Source: a virus. From it: 22,032 bases of DNA. This document shows positions 13,470 through 22,032 of this stretch, one piece after another; positions within the stretch are counted from its first letter, which is position 1, and the number at the start of each line of letters is the position of its first letter. The notes under the pieces are model-generated. The model had not been told where the DNA came from. It worked only from the letters and a program-made list of their open reading frames with translations, and did not search any database. Location of the stretch: IMG/VR virus record IMGVR_UViG_3300010885_008642, positions 1-22,032 of that record; one strand, 5' to 3'. The position numbers and the translations under genes are program-made.

Positions 13470-13505
13470 ATAATTAGCCTAGTAAAAAACTGCTAGGCTA
13501 ATTAT
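13470..13505 (-). terminator. long perfect hairpin between two fibre genes
   Basis: A 13-bp perfect stem (13470-13482 with 13493-13505) encloses a ten-base A-rich loop. It overlaps the stop codon of the gene ending at 13502 and lies 22 bp before the start of the next. Leftward RNA continues into an AU-rich but interrupted tract, so termination may be partial. Confidence 0.55.
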
Positions 13506-14920
13506 TGAATTGGTGTTGTGCTAGCTAATGGAACTGGGGTTGAAACATTTCCGCCGCTAGCGTAAGTAGTTGAAAATACAACAGCTAGTGAACCGTCTAC
13601 ATTTTCGTCAATATTTCCGCCGGAGTCGTCCTGGAAACGCACAGTAAGTAATAATTGAGTAGCACTTGCGTCGGTACTAGCATATACTGAAATAGCATTT
13701 AAACTATATGCTCCCGATGGTGCATTTTTAATAAAAACTAAACGTGGAACCGTTGTTAGTTGGAACCATCCAACTGTACTTACCGTACTTGGGTTACTAG
13801 ATGAGCTATCAAATCCCGAGCCACCTACACTAGTATTGTCCTGTGTAGTATCATTTGCCCTAAAAATAATTTTACCAATTTGTTGAAACATGGTTTGCCA
13901 TGTTTGATCTTTAATATTTGATCCTGCGCTGAATGTGCCAGTTAATGTAGGAGCAATTTCAATTTGGCTTCCTGCATTAAAAAATGCACGGGCCGCATCC
14001 GATGTCGATACGCTATTAGCATCTCTAAATGTAAATGTAGCTGTTGTTGCAACTTGATTATTCCAGCTAGAATTTCTAGTCACAGTTGTTAATGCTTGTG
14101 TGGCCAATTGATTTGCGGCTACAGTTTTAACGCCTGTGGTAAGATTAATAGTATATGTTTGGCTAGAAGATGTACTAGTTGCATCTTGATTAATGGTTAA
14201 ACTCTGCCCCTGAACTACACTTGTTACTACCGTACTTGCCGGAAGGCCTGGGCCAGTTATTGTAGCACCTAGCATTGATATCGTAGCTGTATAGCAAGTT
14301 ATTATTCGAGGAGTACTAAGAGATGTTATTGAAGCGGTTACCGGAGTAATAGTTGGATTATATGCAGTTATGTATAAGTTTTGTACATATGATAAGTATT
14401 TTGACATCAAGTCATACGTTAATACGCTGGCAATTTTGATAGGTTTAGCAGGATCGTATGTTCCTGGATTACTAACATAGCCAAGTGTTACACTGGTAGT
14501 TGAACTTGCTGTTGAAATTAATGTTCCATTATAGCTGGTGTTTGCACTACCAGTAATTTTATAACTTGCACCAACGCTAGGAGCTATATCCTGAATAGGT
14601 ATATTAAATGTTACAAGGTATAAATTATTACTTAACGCTGGCACAGTAGTACTACTAACTGTGATCGGTTTTAAGTTCCCAGGAACAGGTAACGTTGTAG
14701 TGGTTGGAGTTGTTCCAATCTGATGTGTTCCTATTCTGACTAAATCTGTTCTTAAATTTGCCCAGTCGAGTAATTTAAATGCTTTACCAACTTGAACTTG
14801 GGCACTATTAAGTGCTTGATTATATCCGTATTGTCCTGTACCTGTACCTAAAATTGTATTAACTAGGTTCCAGATAACATTATAATCGGATGCTAATATT
14901 TTTGATCCTGCGCCTGGCAT
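13502..14920 (-). CDS. phage tail structural protein, 472 aa, paralogue of the neighbouring adhesin
   Basis: ATG 14920 (MPGAGSKILASDYNVIWNLV) has AGGA just upstream and begins nine bases after the previous stop. The protein shares with the next gene the segments YGYNQALNSAQVQ, LDWANLRTDLVRIGTHQIG (about 53-71), ARAFFNAGS (near 312), WFQLTT and a NAPSGAYSLNAISV region. Between them are threonine- and serine-rich beta modules, including one near 195-260 ending QTYTINLTTGV. It stops where the paralogue continues into Calx-beta-like and glycine-rich domains. It is probably a virion fibre or baseplate component. The exact T4 counterpart, if any, is not clear from the sequence. Confidence 0.75.
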   Translation of the reverse strand: MPGAGSKILASDYNVIWNLVNTILGTGTGQYGYNQALNSAQVQVGKAFKLLDWANLRTDLVRIGTHQIGTTPTTTTLPVPGNLKPITVSSTTVPALSNNLYLVTFNIPIQDIAPSVGASYKITGSANTSYNGTLISTASSTTSVTLGYVSNPGTYDPAKPIKIASVLTYDLMSKYLSYVQNLYITAYNPTITPVTASITSLSTPRIITCYTATISMLGATITGPGLPASTVVTSVVQGQSLTINQDATSTSSSQTYTINLTTGVKTVAANQLATQALTTVTRNSSWNNQVATTATFTFRDANSVSTSDAARAFFNAGSQIEIAPTLTGTFSAGSNIKDQTWQTMFQQIGKIIFRANDTTQDNTSVGGSGFDSSSSNPSTVSTVGWFQLTTVPRLVFIKNAPSGAYSLNAISVYASTDASATQLLLTVRFQDDSGGNIDENVDGSLAVVFSTTYASGGNVSTPVPLASTTPIQ

Positions 14921-14929
14921 GTTTTATCC

Positions 14930-16423
14930 TTATAACACTAATGCTTCGATAACTACCACGCCAACATTTTCAGTTGTTTCTAGCGCGATTGCAAAATAAT
15001 CATTATTAGTACCGTAAGATGCTTGAGCAGTTCCGTTTGGACCTGCAACTAATTTTTGACCTTTCTTTACTTGTCCGGTTACTTTTACTGGAACACGGCC
15101 TTTGAGTGCAACGTATACGCCGCCTTCTAATCCGCTGTTCATCATGTATGCTGGATTTCCAGATACTGGGCCAACTGCACGGAATCCGACTTCACATGCT
15201 GTTACTTCTTTATCTCCACCAATCATTAAAACTGTACCAACTTCATATTCAGCATCAGCTAAGTATTTTTCTGCCAAGTCAGCGTAGTCTGCTGAACTTG
15301 CAATACCTTGGAATATGTTTGCAAAAATATCTGCATTGTTATCACGAACTGCAACAGTATTTTGAACCGAACCGGTATTACCTGTTCTGTATCCGTTACT
15401 AACGCTTTCTAATAAACTACTTGCCTGACTAGCTGTACCTGCAAAGTTTGTAGCATACATTGTATTATATTGACGAGTTTGGCTACCAATATTTGCAATA
15501 TTAGCTAAATTAATATCAGGAATAATTGTAGTTCCTGATATGGTCAACGGGCTTACTTGAGCACTGTTAACTCTAACTTGGAATACTAGTGTATTTCCCT
15601 GAATGTTTGCTAGTGTTGGAACACCGCCGCTGATATTAAACAAAATATCTTTATTGTCGCCTAACCAATATCCATTATTACTAAATTGTACAGTATTACT
15701 AAATCCAGCATTACCACTACGTAGATAATCAGTTGCTGGAAAGCCGCCTAGGCTATCTGAATCGCTGGATGTTCCCCAGAAACGCATAGTAGATTCTGAT
15801 GTTGTAAATTTACCATTTACATTTACTGAGCTACTCGATAGTGTAATGCCTTTGTTAATAGTAGAAAAACCACTTGTAGGATTGCTTGCAATGTTAGGAT
15901 TTAATACAAACGAAACTGAACTAATAACATACATTACTTGTCCACCGACATAAGCTAAAATTACCGAGTGTGATCCTCCGTTAACATCAGTTACACTTGC
16001 ACTTTGCATTTGTGTAGTGCCGGCGCCTGCAACACTTTGTGGGCCGACTAAAACATATCCTGCTCCGTTGTTAACATATACTTGTTGATTAACTGTATCA
16101 AACCAAAATTCGCCTTGTTTAGCACCGCTAGGTTGTAAATTTGTCACTGTGACTTCACACCCACTAGCTACACGATAACGACTACCGTCCCAGAAGCGTA
16201 ATTTTGCATTAGATGTATCGTACCATAATTGCCCAGTAAGCGGGTTGTTTGGGCCGTTCGCATTAGCAAAATTTTCTAGCATATACACTAGGTTTTCGCT
16301 TTGAATTTCGCCGTATCCAGCGTAATTTTTACCAATTAATTTAATCGGTAGTGTGTTATCTATAGTGCCGTCCGCTATTACTGTTAGCTGGGTTCCTCTA
16401 GAATTAAGAATCGTGTATGACAT
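14930..16423 (-). CDS. tail-fibre protein with shared N-terminal domain, 497 aa
   Basis: ATG 16423 follows GAGG and a late-type promoter box at 16451-16444. Residues 1-85 (MSYTILNSRGTQLTVIADGT, KNYAGYG, SENLVYMLENFA, GQLWYD) are the domain repeated in the next two genes upstream. It is followed by a second GEFWFDTVNQQVYVNNGAGY block (about 104-123). The middle is beta-rich. The C-terminus (about 370-497) carries SSADYADLAEKYLADAEYEV, NPAYMMNS, LKGRVPVKVTGQVKKGQKLV and ends VVVIEALVL. I recall this as a conserved C-terminal domain of many phage fibre proteins. Likely location is the distal tail or baseplate of the virion. A receptor role is possible but unproven. Confidence 0.8.
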   Translation of the reverse strand: MSYTILNSRGTQLTVIADGTIDNTLPIKLIGKNYAGYGEIQSENLVYMLENFANANGPNNPLTGQLWYDTSNAKLRFWDGSRYRVASGCEVTVTNLQPSGAKQGEFWFDTVNQQVYVNNGAGYVLVGPQSVAGAGTTQMQSASVTDVNGGSHSVILAYVGGQVMYVISSVSFVLNPNIASNPTSGFSTINKGITLSSSSVNVNGKFTTSESTMRFWGTSSDSDSLGGFPATDYLRSGNAGFSNTVQFSNNGYWLGDNKDILFNISGGVPTLANIQGNTLVFQVRVNSAQVSPLTISGTTIIPDINLANIANIGSQTRQYNTMYATNFAGTASQASSLLESVSNGYRTGNTGSVQNTVAVRDNNADIFANIFQGIASSADYADLAEKYLADAEYEVGTVLMIGGDKEVTACEVGFRAVGPVSGNPAYMMNSGLEGGVYVALKGRVPVKVTGQVKKGQKLVAGPNGTAQASYGTNNDYFAIALETTENVGVVVIEALVL

Positions 16424-16443
16424 CAGTTATTCCTCGTTTTTTA

Positions 16444-16451
16444 TATTTATC
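16444..16451 (-). promoter_or_regulatory. T4-type late promoter box GATAAATA
   Basis: Reading leftward, GATAAATA lies in the 36-bp gap between two fibre genes. T4 geometry predicts a start near 16438, giving a 15-base leader with GAGG before ATG 16423. It shares the octamer with the rightward boxes at 725 and 1563. Confidence 0.65.
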
Positions 16452-16459
16452 GCTACTAA

Positions 16460-17797
16460 TTAAAAGCTACTTAAGGCTACACGTTTCCACGTATCTACGG
16501 CTGTACAAACATACAAATAACCCGTATCCCAAGCAAATTGTCCTGGTGTTCCTGTGCTAGTTCCAGTTTTAGTGGCACTTAATCCAATTGTTAGGCTCGA
16601 TCCTGTTAAACTTAATGTTCCACGGATAATTGCGCTTCCGTTAACATCTAAGGTAGCTTGTGGAGTAGAAGTATAAATTCCTACTTCTCCAATATTCGAA
16701 TTTACAAAAATTGCACTAGTCGAACTGCCTCCCGTTGGAACTACATTTACTTGAAAGTTGCCGCCAGGTACAACAGATTCAATTTTTAATGTATCTGTGC
16801 CCGAATAAATCTTTCCGCTTTGATTACTACCTAATTGCAAAGCATTGTCATTTGCAATAACTACTTGATTTAAAGTAAGACTCTGTCCGTAACTACCGTT
16901 AGATTGTAAATCGCCGGTGCTCATAAAATTTGAAACAGTTTTTATACTACCATCAGTGTCTAAAATTCCAGATGCTGTACTTGCTTGCACATTAAAAGTT
17001 AATCCTGGATAACTACTGATATTAAATCCTGATTTAATAACTTTGTTGCTGGCGCTAATAGTTGTGCTAGCTACAGTTTGACTTGTTGTAACACTATATG
17101 TTCCTACGCCGCCTGTTCCAGTTTTAAATGCTGTAATTATTGTGCCGGAAGCAATTCCCGTGCCTGATAAAATTTGTCCAACACTAATTTGTCCAGTAGT
17201 AACACTAGTAATAGTTAATGTTGTTCCAGTTTGAAATCCTGTAAAACTACCAAATGTATATCCACTAATTGCTATTAAAGGTGTAAATGTATCTAAGCTA
17301 TAGATTCCAATTAAATTATTTGCAAGATAAAAATATAAAACTGTATGAGGAGAACTGTATTGGTCTAAAATTGTTACAGTCTTGAATCCCGACTGACCTT
17401 GATTTTTTGTATAAATCGGAGCGGCTAAAACTGTAGCACTTCCGTCATTAAAATACATTTGTTGGTTAGTACTATCTATCCAAATATCACCGGCAGCAAG
17501 TTGCGCTGGGGCAGATGTACTTACTAGTGCTCCGCCTGTGACTTTAAATAAATTTCCATCATAAACTTTTAAACGGCCGGTGCTTTTATCAAACCATACT
17601 TGTCCAGTAACTGGTTTAGTAGGAGCAGATGTTCCGGCAAAATTTTCTAATAAGTAAACAAAATTCTCATTAAAGTAATTGCCATAGTTGCTTGAATTTT
17701 TTCCAACTAAAGTTAAACTAGTAGTAATTTGGTCAAACTGGCCGTCTAGTACTTGAGTTAGTTGCGTTCCGTCGGTTGTATATACTGTATAACTCAT
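16460..17797 (-). CDS. tail-fibre protein with shared N-terminal domain, 445 aa
   Basis: ATG 17797 overlaps the previous stop by one base (TAATG). Residues 1-90 ([48 protein letters not shown]) match the shared domain, followed by [19 protein letters not shown] (about 102-120). Around residues 185-250 is a threonine- and glycine-rich beta module ([20 protein letters not shown], then [19 protein letters not shown]), of a kind that recurs in unrelated phage tail proteins and looks inserted. The C-terminus has [20 protein letters not shown] and a terminal [13 protein letters not shown] segment ending KRVALSSF, typical of fibre ends. It probably forms a trimeric virion fibre. Receptor unknown. 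Confidence 0.8.
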   Translation of the reverse strand: MSYTVYTTDGTQLTQVLDGQFDQITTSLTLVGKNSSNYGNYFNENFVYLLENFAGTSAPTKPVTGQVWFDKSTGRLKVYDGNLFKVTGGALVSTSAPAQLAAGDIWIDSTNQQMYFNDGSATVLAAPIYTKNQGQSGFKTVTILDQYSSPHTVLYFYLANNLIGIYSLDTFTPLIAISGYTFGSFTGFQTGTTLTITSVTTGQISVGQILSGTGIASGTIITAFKTGTGGVGTYSVTTSQTVASTTISASNKVIKSGFNISSYPGLTFNVQASTASGILDTDGSIKTVSNFMSTGDLQSNGSYGQSLTLNQVVIANDNALQLGSNQSGKIYSGTDTLKIESVVPGGNFQVNVVPTGGSSTSAIFVNSNIGEVGIYTSTPQATLDVNGSAIIRGTLSLTGSSLTIGLSATKTGTSTGTPGQFAWDTGYLYVCTAVDTWKRVALSSF

Positions 17798-19998
17798 TAA
17801 ACGGCTCCGGTAAAGATAATATAATTAATAGTCAAGTATGGATTCATAATTGTCACTGGGTTTCCGATAGTTTCGCCTGAATCTAATGATATAGCTCCAG
17901 AATTTGACAAGTATTGTGATTGATTAGCGGCAATAGTTCCCGGGCCCTGACCTGCAATCGCATCTCCGTCTTGCGGCGCTCCGGCAATAGGTCGTACTGC
18001 ATAGTACTGTGTACCAGCAGAACCTTTTAATGTATGTGTATGCGCTGGCAAGTTTCCCTTGGTTAAAGTAACTTGGAACGTTCCAGATGCTCCGCCAACT
18101 GATTGACTTGTAACTGCGCCACCAAGTCTTCCGGCATTGCCGCCACCGGCGCTTTGAGTATCTTTTTGTGCATCGATAACGACACTTAGTCCGTTATTCA
18201 TCGTATCTAAACCTAATGGAAAACGTCCACGAAGGTCTGGTAATGCAAATGTACTACCAGTTGGATAACCAGCTAGTTGTGCGGCTGGTTTATAAATATA
18301 ACCGGCAGGTGCTCCAATAACAGTATTTAGAGCGCCGTAATCTTTAATAGTAACTTCGCTTCCGTCACACCATAAAAATCCAGGAGGAAGTGTTTTTCCG
18401 CTATAAGGTAATATGGTTCCTATTGGAACTTGTAATCCACTAACAAGATTGCTTCTTGTAATAGTATTTAAACCGGTATTTCCTGGTCGATAAAATAAGA
18501 AAATATCAGTCGATTGCGGATTACCTGTTGTTTTTGTAGAATCTGTAAATGGTGTTGTTGCCAACGAAGTTGAAAACGTAATAGTTGAATTAGTATTACC
18601 GGTAGATCCTAATGTTGGGAAAGAAGTAATGTTTGATCCGTCTGTAACTACAACGTTACTATTAACATCACCAGACAAGACAAAATTAATTGCTTGTGCT
18701 AACCTAGTTGCAGATCCGCTGATACTTACACTTGCTGTAGCACCACTTGCAAATGTTCCATTAAATGTACCATAGAAGTTTTTAGCATAAACTGAATTTA
18801 ATCTGTAATTTGTTCCGCCTAGTGCAGGGTCTGCACCAATATTCCAAACTTCATTTACAGTCGGTTGTATATTTGATCCAAGATTAACTAATTTAGAATT
18901 AGTTCCGCCAGCTAGATTAACTATTCCAGATAGTGTTGTTATTCCCGAAACTTGTAAGCCGCCAGATGTAACTAGACTGTCATCATCTGTTCCATTAATT
19001 TTAACTTTACTATCAGTTTGAATGACACCCGATACGTCAAGACTTTGCGTTGGATTTGATTTATTAACTCCGACGAATCTATTAGAGTCAATATGCATAA
19101 CTGTAGCAGGACCACTATTACTATAATTAACTCTAAACTCAATACTGTTACCTGTCTTAGCATAAAATGCCGCAGTATTATTAGTATCTGTAAAAATACT
19201 TAAACTTCCAGTGTCGCTACCAAGGGTTAAACCGGCGGCATTTTTAATGGTTAAACTATAATTTGTTGTACTAGGTTGATCACTACGCAATAAACTTGTT
19301 ACGCTCAACGGTGTTGATGCACTAGCAGGATCTGTTAAGGTATCAGCTTGACTAATAATACCTGAAAACTTATATGAATTACTAATAGTATTAGTATCAG
19401 TATATACGTTTACCCCTTTATTAATTGTAGTAAAACCTAAAATGGTTGTTTTAGGTGTAAATGTACTATCACTAATAACCATTGCACGATTATTGTTTAC
19501 AAAAATACTTTGTACAACGTGGGTTACATTATTAACGTCTGCAAAACTTTCTAATTTAGGTCCAGTTTGTGCTCCGGCGCTGTATGTTGGGCCTACTAGT
19601 AACCACTGACTGCCAGTATATAAATTTAATTGTTGATTAACTGTATCAACCCATAGATCGCCTTGAATACTGTTTGTAAGATCCGGTGAGCTAGCCGCTT
19701 TTCGAACGTTACCAGCGGCTTGCCAACCATTTGTAGTACCGTCGATATTAACTTTTAATTGGCTAGTGCCACTTGTGTTATCAAACCACAGTTGTCCTTG
19801 TACAGGAGTAGCTGGTTGCGTAGGGCTTGCAAAGTTTTCTAGCAAGTGCAAGAAATTTTCTGCAATTAACGGGCCGTAACCTGCATAGTTTTTACCTACA
19901 AAAGTTACATCCGTTTGTGTATTAATTGTTTGGTCGGCAACAGTAATCGGCGCTTTAGCCGAATTGTTTGTTTCTGTAAATTTAACGGTATATGACAT
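17797..19998 (-). CDS. tail-fibre protein with C-terminal tail-collar domain, 733 aa
   Basis: ATG 19998 begins three bases after the previous stop. The N-terminus ([47 protein letters not shown]) is the third copy of the shared domain, followed by [21 protein letters not shown] long beta-rich shaft (about 200-510) follows. Near residues 522-610 is a phage tail-collar domain: [40 protein letters not shown]. Then comes [13 protein letters not shown] (about 650), with histidines reminiscent of metal-binding short-tail-fibre tips. The family includes T4 gp12-like short fibres, which fix the baseplate to the cell. Assignment to collar-domain fibres is firm; equating it with gp12 is inference. Confidence 0.85.
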   Translation of the reverse strand: MSYTVKFTETNNSAKAPITVADQTINTQTDVTFVGKNYAGYGPLIAENFLHLLENFASPTQPATPVQGQLWFDNTSGTSQLKVNIDGTTNGWQAAGNVRKAASSPDLTNSIQGDLWVDTVNQQLNLYTGSQWLLVGPTYSAGAQTGPKLESFADVNNVTHVVQSIFVNNNRAMVISDSTFTPKTTILGFTTINKGVNVYTDTNTISNSYKFSGIISQADTLTDPASASTPLSVTSLLRSDQPSTTNYSLTIKNAAGLTLGSDTGSLSIFTDTNNTAAFYAKTGNSIEFRVNYSNSGPATVMHIDSNRFVGVNKSNPTQSLDVSGVIQTDSKVKINGTDDDSLVTSGGLQVSGITTLSGIVNLAGGTNSKLVNLGSNIQPTVNEVWNIGADPALGGTNYRLNSVYAKNFYGTFNGTFASGATASVSISGSATRLAQAINFVLSGDVNSNVVVTDGSNITSFPTLGSTGNTNSTITFSTSLATTPFTDSTKTTGNPQSTDIFLFYRPGNTGLNTITRSNLVSGLQVPIGTILPYSGKTLPPGFLWCDGSEVTIKDYGALNTVIGAPAGYIYKPAAQLAGYPTGSTFALPDLRGRFPLGLDTMNNGLSVVIDAQKDTQSAGGGNAGRLGGAVTSQSVGGASGTFQVTLTKGNLPAHTHTLKGSAGTQYYAVRPIAGAPQDGDAIAGQGPGTIAANQSQYLSNSGAISLDSGETIGNPVTIMNPYLTINYIIFTGAV

Positions 19999-20001
19999 TG
20001 A

Positions 20002-20622
20002 TTAAACTCCTGCCAAGCCAGTTAAACTTTGGATTCGAACTGTATAATCAACTTGGATCAAACGATTCAATGATTTTTGTACCGGATTAAAAATAACATG
20101 AGTTAGTAATAAGCCCGTTGATGTTGCATCTGCACCAGGATAGCCAACTAGCCCTAACTCGTCAAATACAAATTCACTATTTGTGCTAGTAGCATTGTCA
20201 AATGCTTGTTGAATTCCGTTGCCGTCACCGTAATCTAGTAAACAAGTTACAAAAATATCTGTATAATTTGTACCTGTTACATGGCGAACTTGAATATAAT
20301 TTCTTGTAGGATCTGTATTGTTGCTGTTGGTTGCATCGACCACTTTCGCATACTGCTGATTATATAAACTAGCATTACTTCCTGAACTATTTGGAGTTAG
20401 ATATGTAATAATACCAGTTGGATCAACTGCTGTACCGCCGTTACCAAACGCCATTTGATAAACAGTACCTTGCCCAGTATTAGCCATAGTATTTGCCAGT
20501 GCAATACTCACGTTTTCGTAGTGGATAGCGTTACGTTTATTAATGTAGATTTCTTTAGATTCAGGGTCAAATATCTTAATATGTCCCTCAATATGAATTC
20601 CTGTTGCGTCTTTAGTCTGCAT
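20002..20622 (-). CDS. virion structural protein, 206 aa
   Basis: ATG 20622 (MQTKDATGIHIEGHIKIFDP) has AGAGAG upstream and a late-like box at 20650-20643. The protein is beta-rich. It contains YQMAFGNGGTAVDPTGIITY (about 55-74), a NYIQVRHVTGTNY stretch, and ends VIFNPVQKSLNRLIQVDYTV followed by RIQSLTGLAGV. The FDELGL and C-terminal pattern match hypothetical structural proteins I recall next to fibre genes in T4-like cyanophages. It has no signal peptide or membrane segment. It is probably a baseplate or fibre-attachment protein, judged by neighbours: the collar-domain fibre follows after three bases. Confidence 0.75.
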   Translation of the reverse strand: MQTKDATGIHIEGHIKIFDPESKEIYINKRNAIHYENVSIALANTMANTGQGTVYQMAFGNGGTAVDPTGIITYLTPNSSGSNASLYNQQYAKVVDATNSNNTDPTRNYIQVRHVTGTNYTDIFVTCLLDYGDGNGIQQAFDNATSTNSEFVFDELGLVGYPGADATSTGLLLTHVIFNPVQKSLNRLIQVDYTVRIQSLTGLAGV

Positions 20623-20642
20623 ATCAATCTCTCTTTATCTTG

Positions 20643-20650
20643 TATTTAGC
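20643..20650 (-). promoter_or_regulatory. late-like promoter box GCTAAATA
   Basis: Reading leftward, GCTAAATA differs from GATAAATA at one position and sits in the 55-bp gap before ATG 20622. The predicted start near 20637 leaves a 15-base leader containing AAAGAGAG. Position and leader length match the box at 16444. Confidence 0.45.
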
Positions 20651-20677
20651 TGTTTTCATTATGTGCTAGTTTAATCA

Positions 20678-21397
20678 TTAGTACCCAAATCTTGTCTTAT
20701 AAGTGGCGTGTTCTGCCTGTATCTGTGCCAATGTCAGCACACCGTCCCACACTTTGACAAATCCTACATCAGCATCAACTGGTTCGCTAATAGTAGTGGT
20801 GCTGGCAAATCTTCCAAATAATCTTAATCCGTTAAATCCGCCCATAGTAGTAGCTGTTCCATTAACAGAAGCAGGTGCTATGTTAGTGGCAATATAGGAA
20901 TTAGTGACGTCCAAACCATTCCATGTAAACCATATGAAATGCCAAGCAGTGTCTGCGGTAGTAGAACTTGACCCAACAAAACCGCTACCGTTAAAGGCAA
21001 TGTTCATAACACATGTACCACTTCCCCATAGTCCCATCAGAAAATCCGGGCTTGCTGAGTTAGCATTTAGTAATCTGCCAGCTGTGGCACCGTTCCATTT
21101 ATAGGCCATGCCCACAGTAAATGCCTGGGTGTTGGTACTGTAATTCGGGCCGGCGGCTAAGAAATCAGTACTATTAGTAGCCGCGCTGGTTACTCTGAAC
21201 ACACCGCCATTGACACTATTCCAACTCATTCTAGAGTTGGTATTTTGCATAGTGATAGGATAAGCACCAGCACCAGCCACCGTACTAGCATTGACGGGTA
21301 ACGCGGAATAGTTGGCCGCATCTAAATTCATCACCAAAGTAGCAGGAGCTGGGCCGCTTGCGCCGTAGCTGGCCAGTATTGCCGATACACCTGTCAT
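20678..21397 (-). CDS. LamG-like (concanavalin-type lectin fold) protein, 239 aa
   Basis: ATG 21397 lies one base after the previous stop and has AGGA upstream. After a short N-terminal segment (MTGVSAILASYGASGPAPAT) comes LVMNLDAANYSALP, a pattern typical of LamG-like domains in phage structural proteins. It continues through FTVGMAYKWNG, TADTAWHFIWFTWNG (about 147-161) and GFVKVWDGVLTLAQIQAEHA near the end, the usual closing helix of these domains (VYxxxLsxxEI). Such domains bind sugars or proteins; here it would sit on the tail. Base composition looks higher in GC than the surrounding fibre genes, hinting at separate ancestry. The ligand is unknown. Confidence 0.75.
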   Translation of the reverse strand: MTGVSAILASYGASGPAPATLVMNLDAANYSALPVNASTVAGAGAYPITMQNTNSRMSWNSVNGGVFRVTSAATNSTDFLAAGPNYSTNTQAFTVGMAYKWNGATAGRLLNANSASPDFLMGLWGSGTCVMNIAFNGSGFVGSSSTTADTAWHFIWFTWNGLDVTNSYIATNIAPASVNGTATTMGGFNGLRLFGRFASTTTISEPVDADVGFVKVWDGVLTLAQIQAEHATYKTRFGY

Positions 21398-21398
21398 A

Positions 21399-22032
21399 TT
21401 ATGTTAATCCTGTTCCGTTTATGTACCACGTCGTGGCCGCTACTTTGACTGCGGTAGCCATACCGTTAGCGGCTAGTGTACGTGTGCCTGTTAAAGCACC
21501 GCCTGCTAACCGCATAGTATCTGTTGTGATAGCAATGCTGACTGTGGTAGCACTTGAACCTGCTATGAATGTAATGGTAGTTCCTATTGGATACGCTACT
21601 GTACCGTTAGCTGGAATAGTTATTGTTTGACTTGCTGTTGTTACATAAATGTGTTTACCAGCATCACCAATAGCCAATGTAGCTGTAGTAGCCGTAGCAC
21701 TTTGTGGCAAGCCCAAGTAACCAACACTGGCCGCTGTACTGTTTGTAGTAGCAGTTGCGGCCACTGCCGCAATAGTTCCAGTACCAGTACTTCCAAGTTT
21801 TACGTTGCCTGCTGTGATTAAACTGTATGCGTTTGTAATTGTTACGTTAGTACCAGCAGTTGGATCATTTAAAAATACTGTAGCATAGTTAGTAAATGTT
21901 ACACCTGCGTTAGTTGCGGCAATAGTATTACCGCCAAAATTGTTAGTGTATCCATTGACTATTGTGCCTGTACTAGTAGTGTCGGTTAATGTAGCGGCAA
22001 CTGATACGTGTCTAATACCGCTAGTTGTCCAA
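21399..22032 (-). CDS. C-terminal part of a tail-fibre-like structural protein
   Basis: The frame is open from the right edge to TAA at 21401-21399, at least 210 residues; the true start lies outside the window. A GTG at 21764 is internal, because the frame continues upstream with similar composition. The sequence is rich in T, A, N, G and V with repeated short strands, such as PTAGTNVTITNAYSL. A later module includes YLGLPQSATATTATLAIGDA, GKHIYVTT, TITIPANGTVAYPIGTTITF and WYINGTGLT at the end. Both patterns recur, as I recall, at the ends of many phage tail proteins that lie on the virion surface. It shares the raised GC content of the LamG-like gene. No enzyme motif is visible. Confidence 0.7.
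   Translation of the reverse strand, partial: WTTSGIRHVSVAATLTDTTSTGTIVNGYTNNFGGNTIAATNAGVTFTNYATVFLNDPTAGTNVTITNAYSLITAGNVKLGSTGTGTIAAVAATATTNSTAASVGYLGLPQSATATTATLAIGDAGKHIYVTTASQTITIPANGTVAYPIGTTITFIAGSSATTVSIAITTDTMRLAGGALTGTRTLAANGMATAVKVAATTWYINGTGLT

Noticed and set aside
18291-18298. TATAAATA on the + strand
   Set aside because: It lies inside the coding sequence of a leftward fibre gene with no rightward gene after it.
21399-21764. GTG 21764 as the start of a 121-aa gene
   Set aside because: The frame stays open with similar composition to the right edge, so the gene is longer and truncated by the window.
11139-22032. Diversity-generating retroelement acting on the fibre genes
   Set aside because: No reverse transcriptase and no template/variable repeat pair was seen. 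Similarities between fibre genes are at protein-domain level.

Overview
The window looks like part of the genome of a large tailed phage related to T4-like myoviruses of marine or freshwater bacteria. The DNA is AT-rich. Genes are densely packed, often with ATGA, TAATG or GTGA overlaps. There are T4-type late promoter boxes (GATAAATA), a thyX gene, a block of small genes that resemble (from memory) hypothetical genes of T4-like cyanophages and pelagiphages, and a long block of repetitive beta-rich tail-fibre genes. No tRNA, rRNA, CRISPR array or insertion sequence was seen. The host cannot be read from the sequence.

Left arm (1-6887, + strand). A partial gene is followed by five small genes of unknown function (199-2268). 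Two of these sit behind late-type promoters with notable leader structures. Next come two strong sigma70-type promoters (TTGACA, 17 bp, TATACT). The first precedes a MoxR-like AAA+ ATPase (2357-3457). The second precedes a protein with an HExxH metallopeptidase-like motif and a VWA/MIDAS domain (3532-4716). Four more small genes follow, and the arm ends with thyX, the flavin-dependent thymidylate synthase (6204-6887).

Convergence point (6847-6953). The 3' ends of thyX and the last leftward gene overlap by 41 bp. The only clear intrinsic terminator for the rightward arm lies inside the coding sequence of the leftward gene.

Middle (6847-11071, - strand). Six tightly overlapping genes follow a strong sigma70-type promoter at about 11093-11121. 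They are a small protein, two related GT8-like glycosyltransferases, an unknown 205-aa protein, and two further related glycosyltransferase-like proteins. This looks like an early or middle sugar-transfer cassette that could modify host surface glycans, virion proteins or DNA.

Right arm (11139-22032, - strand). Virion genes, transcribed leftward, encode a truncated beta-rich fibre protein, a LamG-like lectin-fold protein, a 206-aa structural protein, three proteins sharing one N-terminal domain (one with a C-terminal tail-collar domain), and two related fibre proteins. The last of these carries Calx-beta-like and glycine-rich domains and is the best candidate for a receptor-binding tip. Late-type promoter boxes precede 20622 and 16423.

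No stretch longer than 300 bases lacks a gene. Functional names rest on motifs I can read in the translations. No database search was run.
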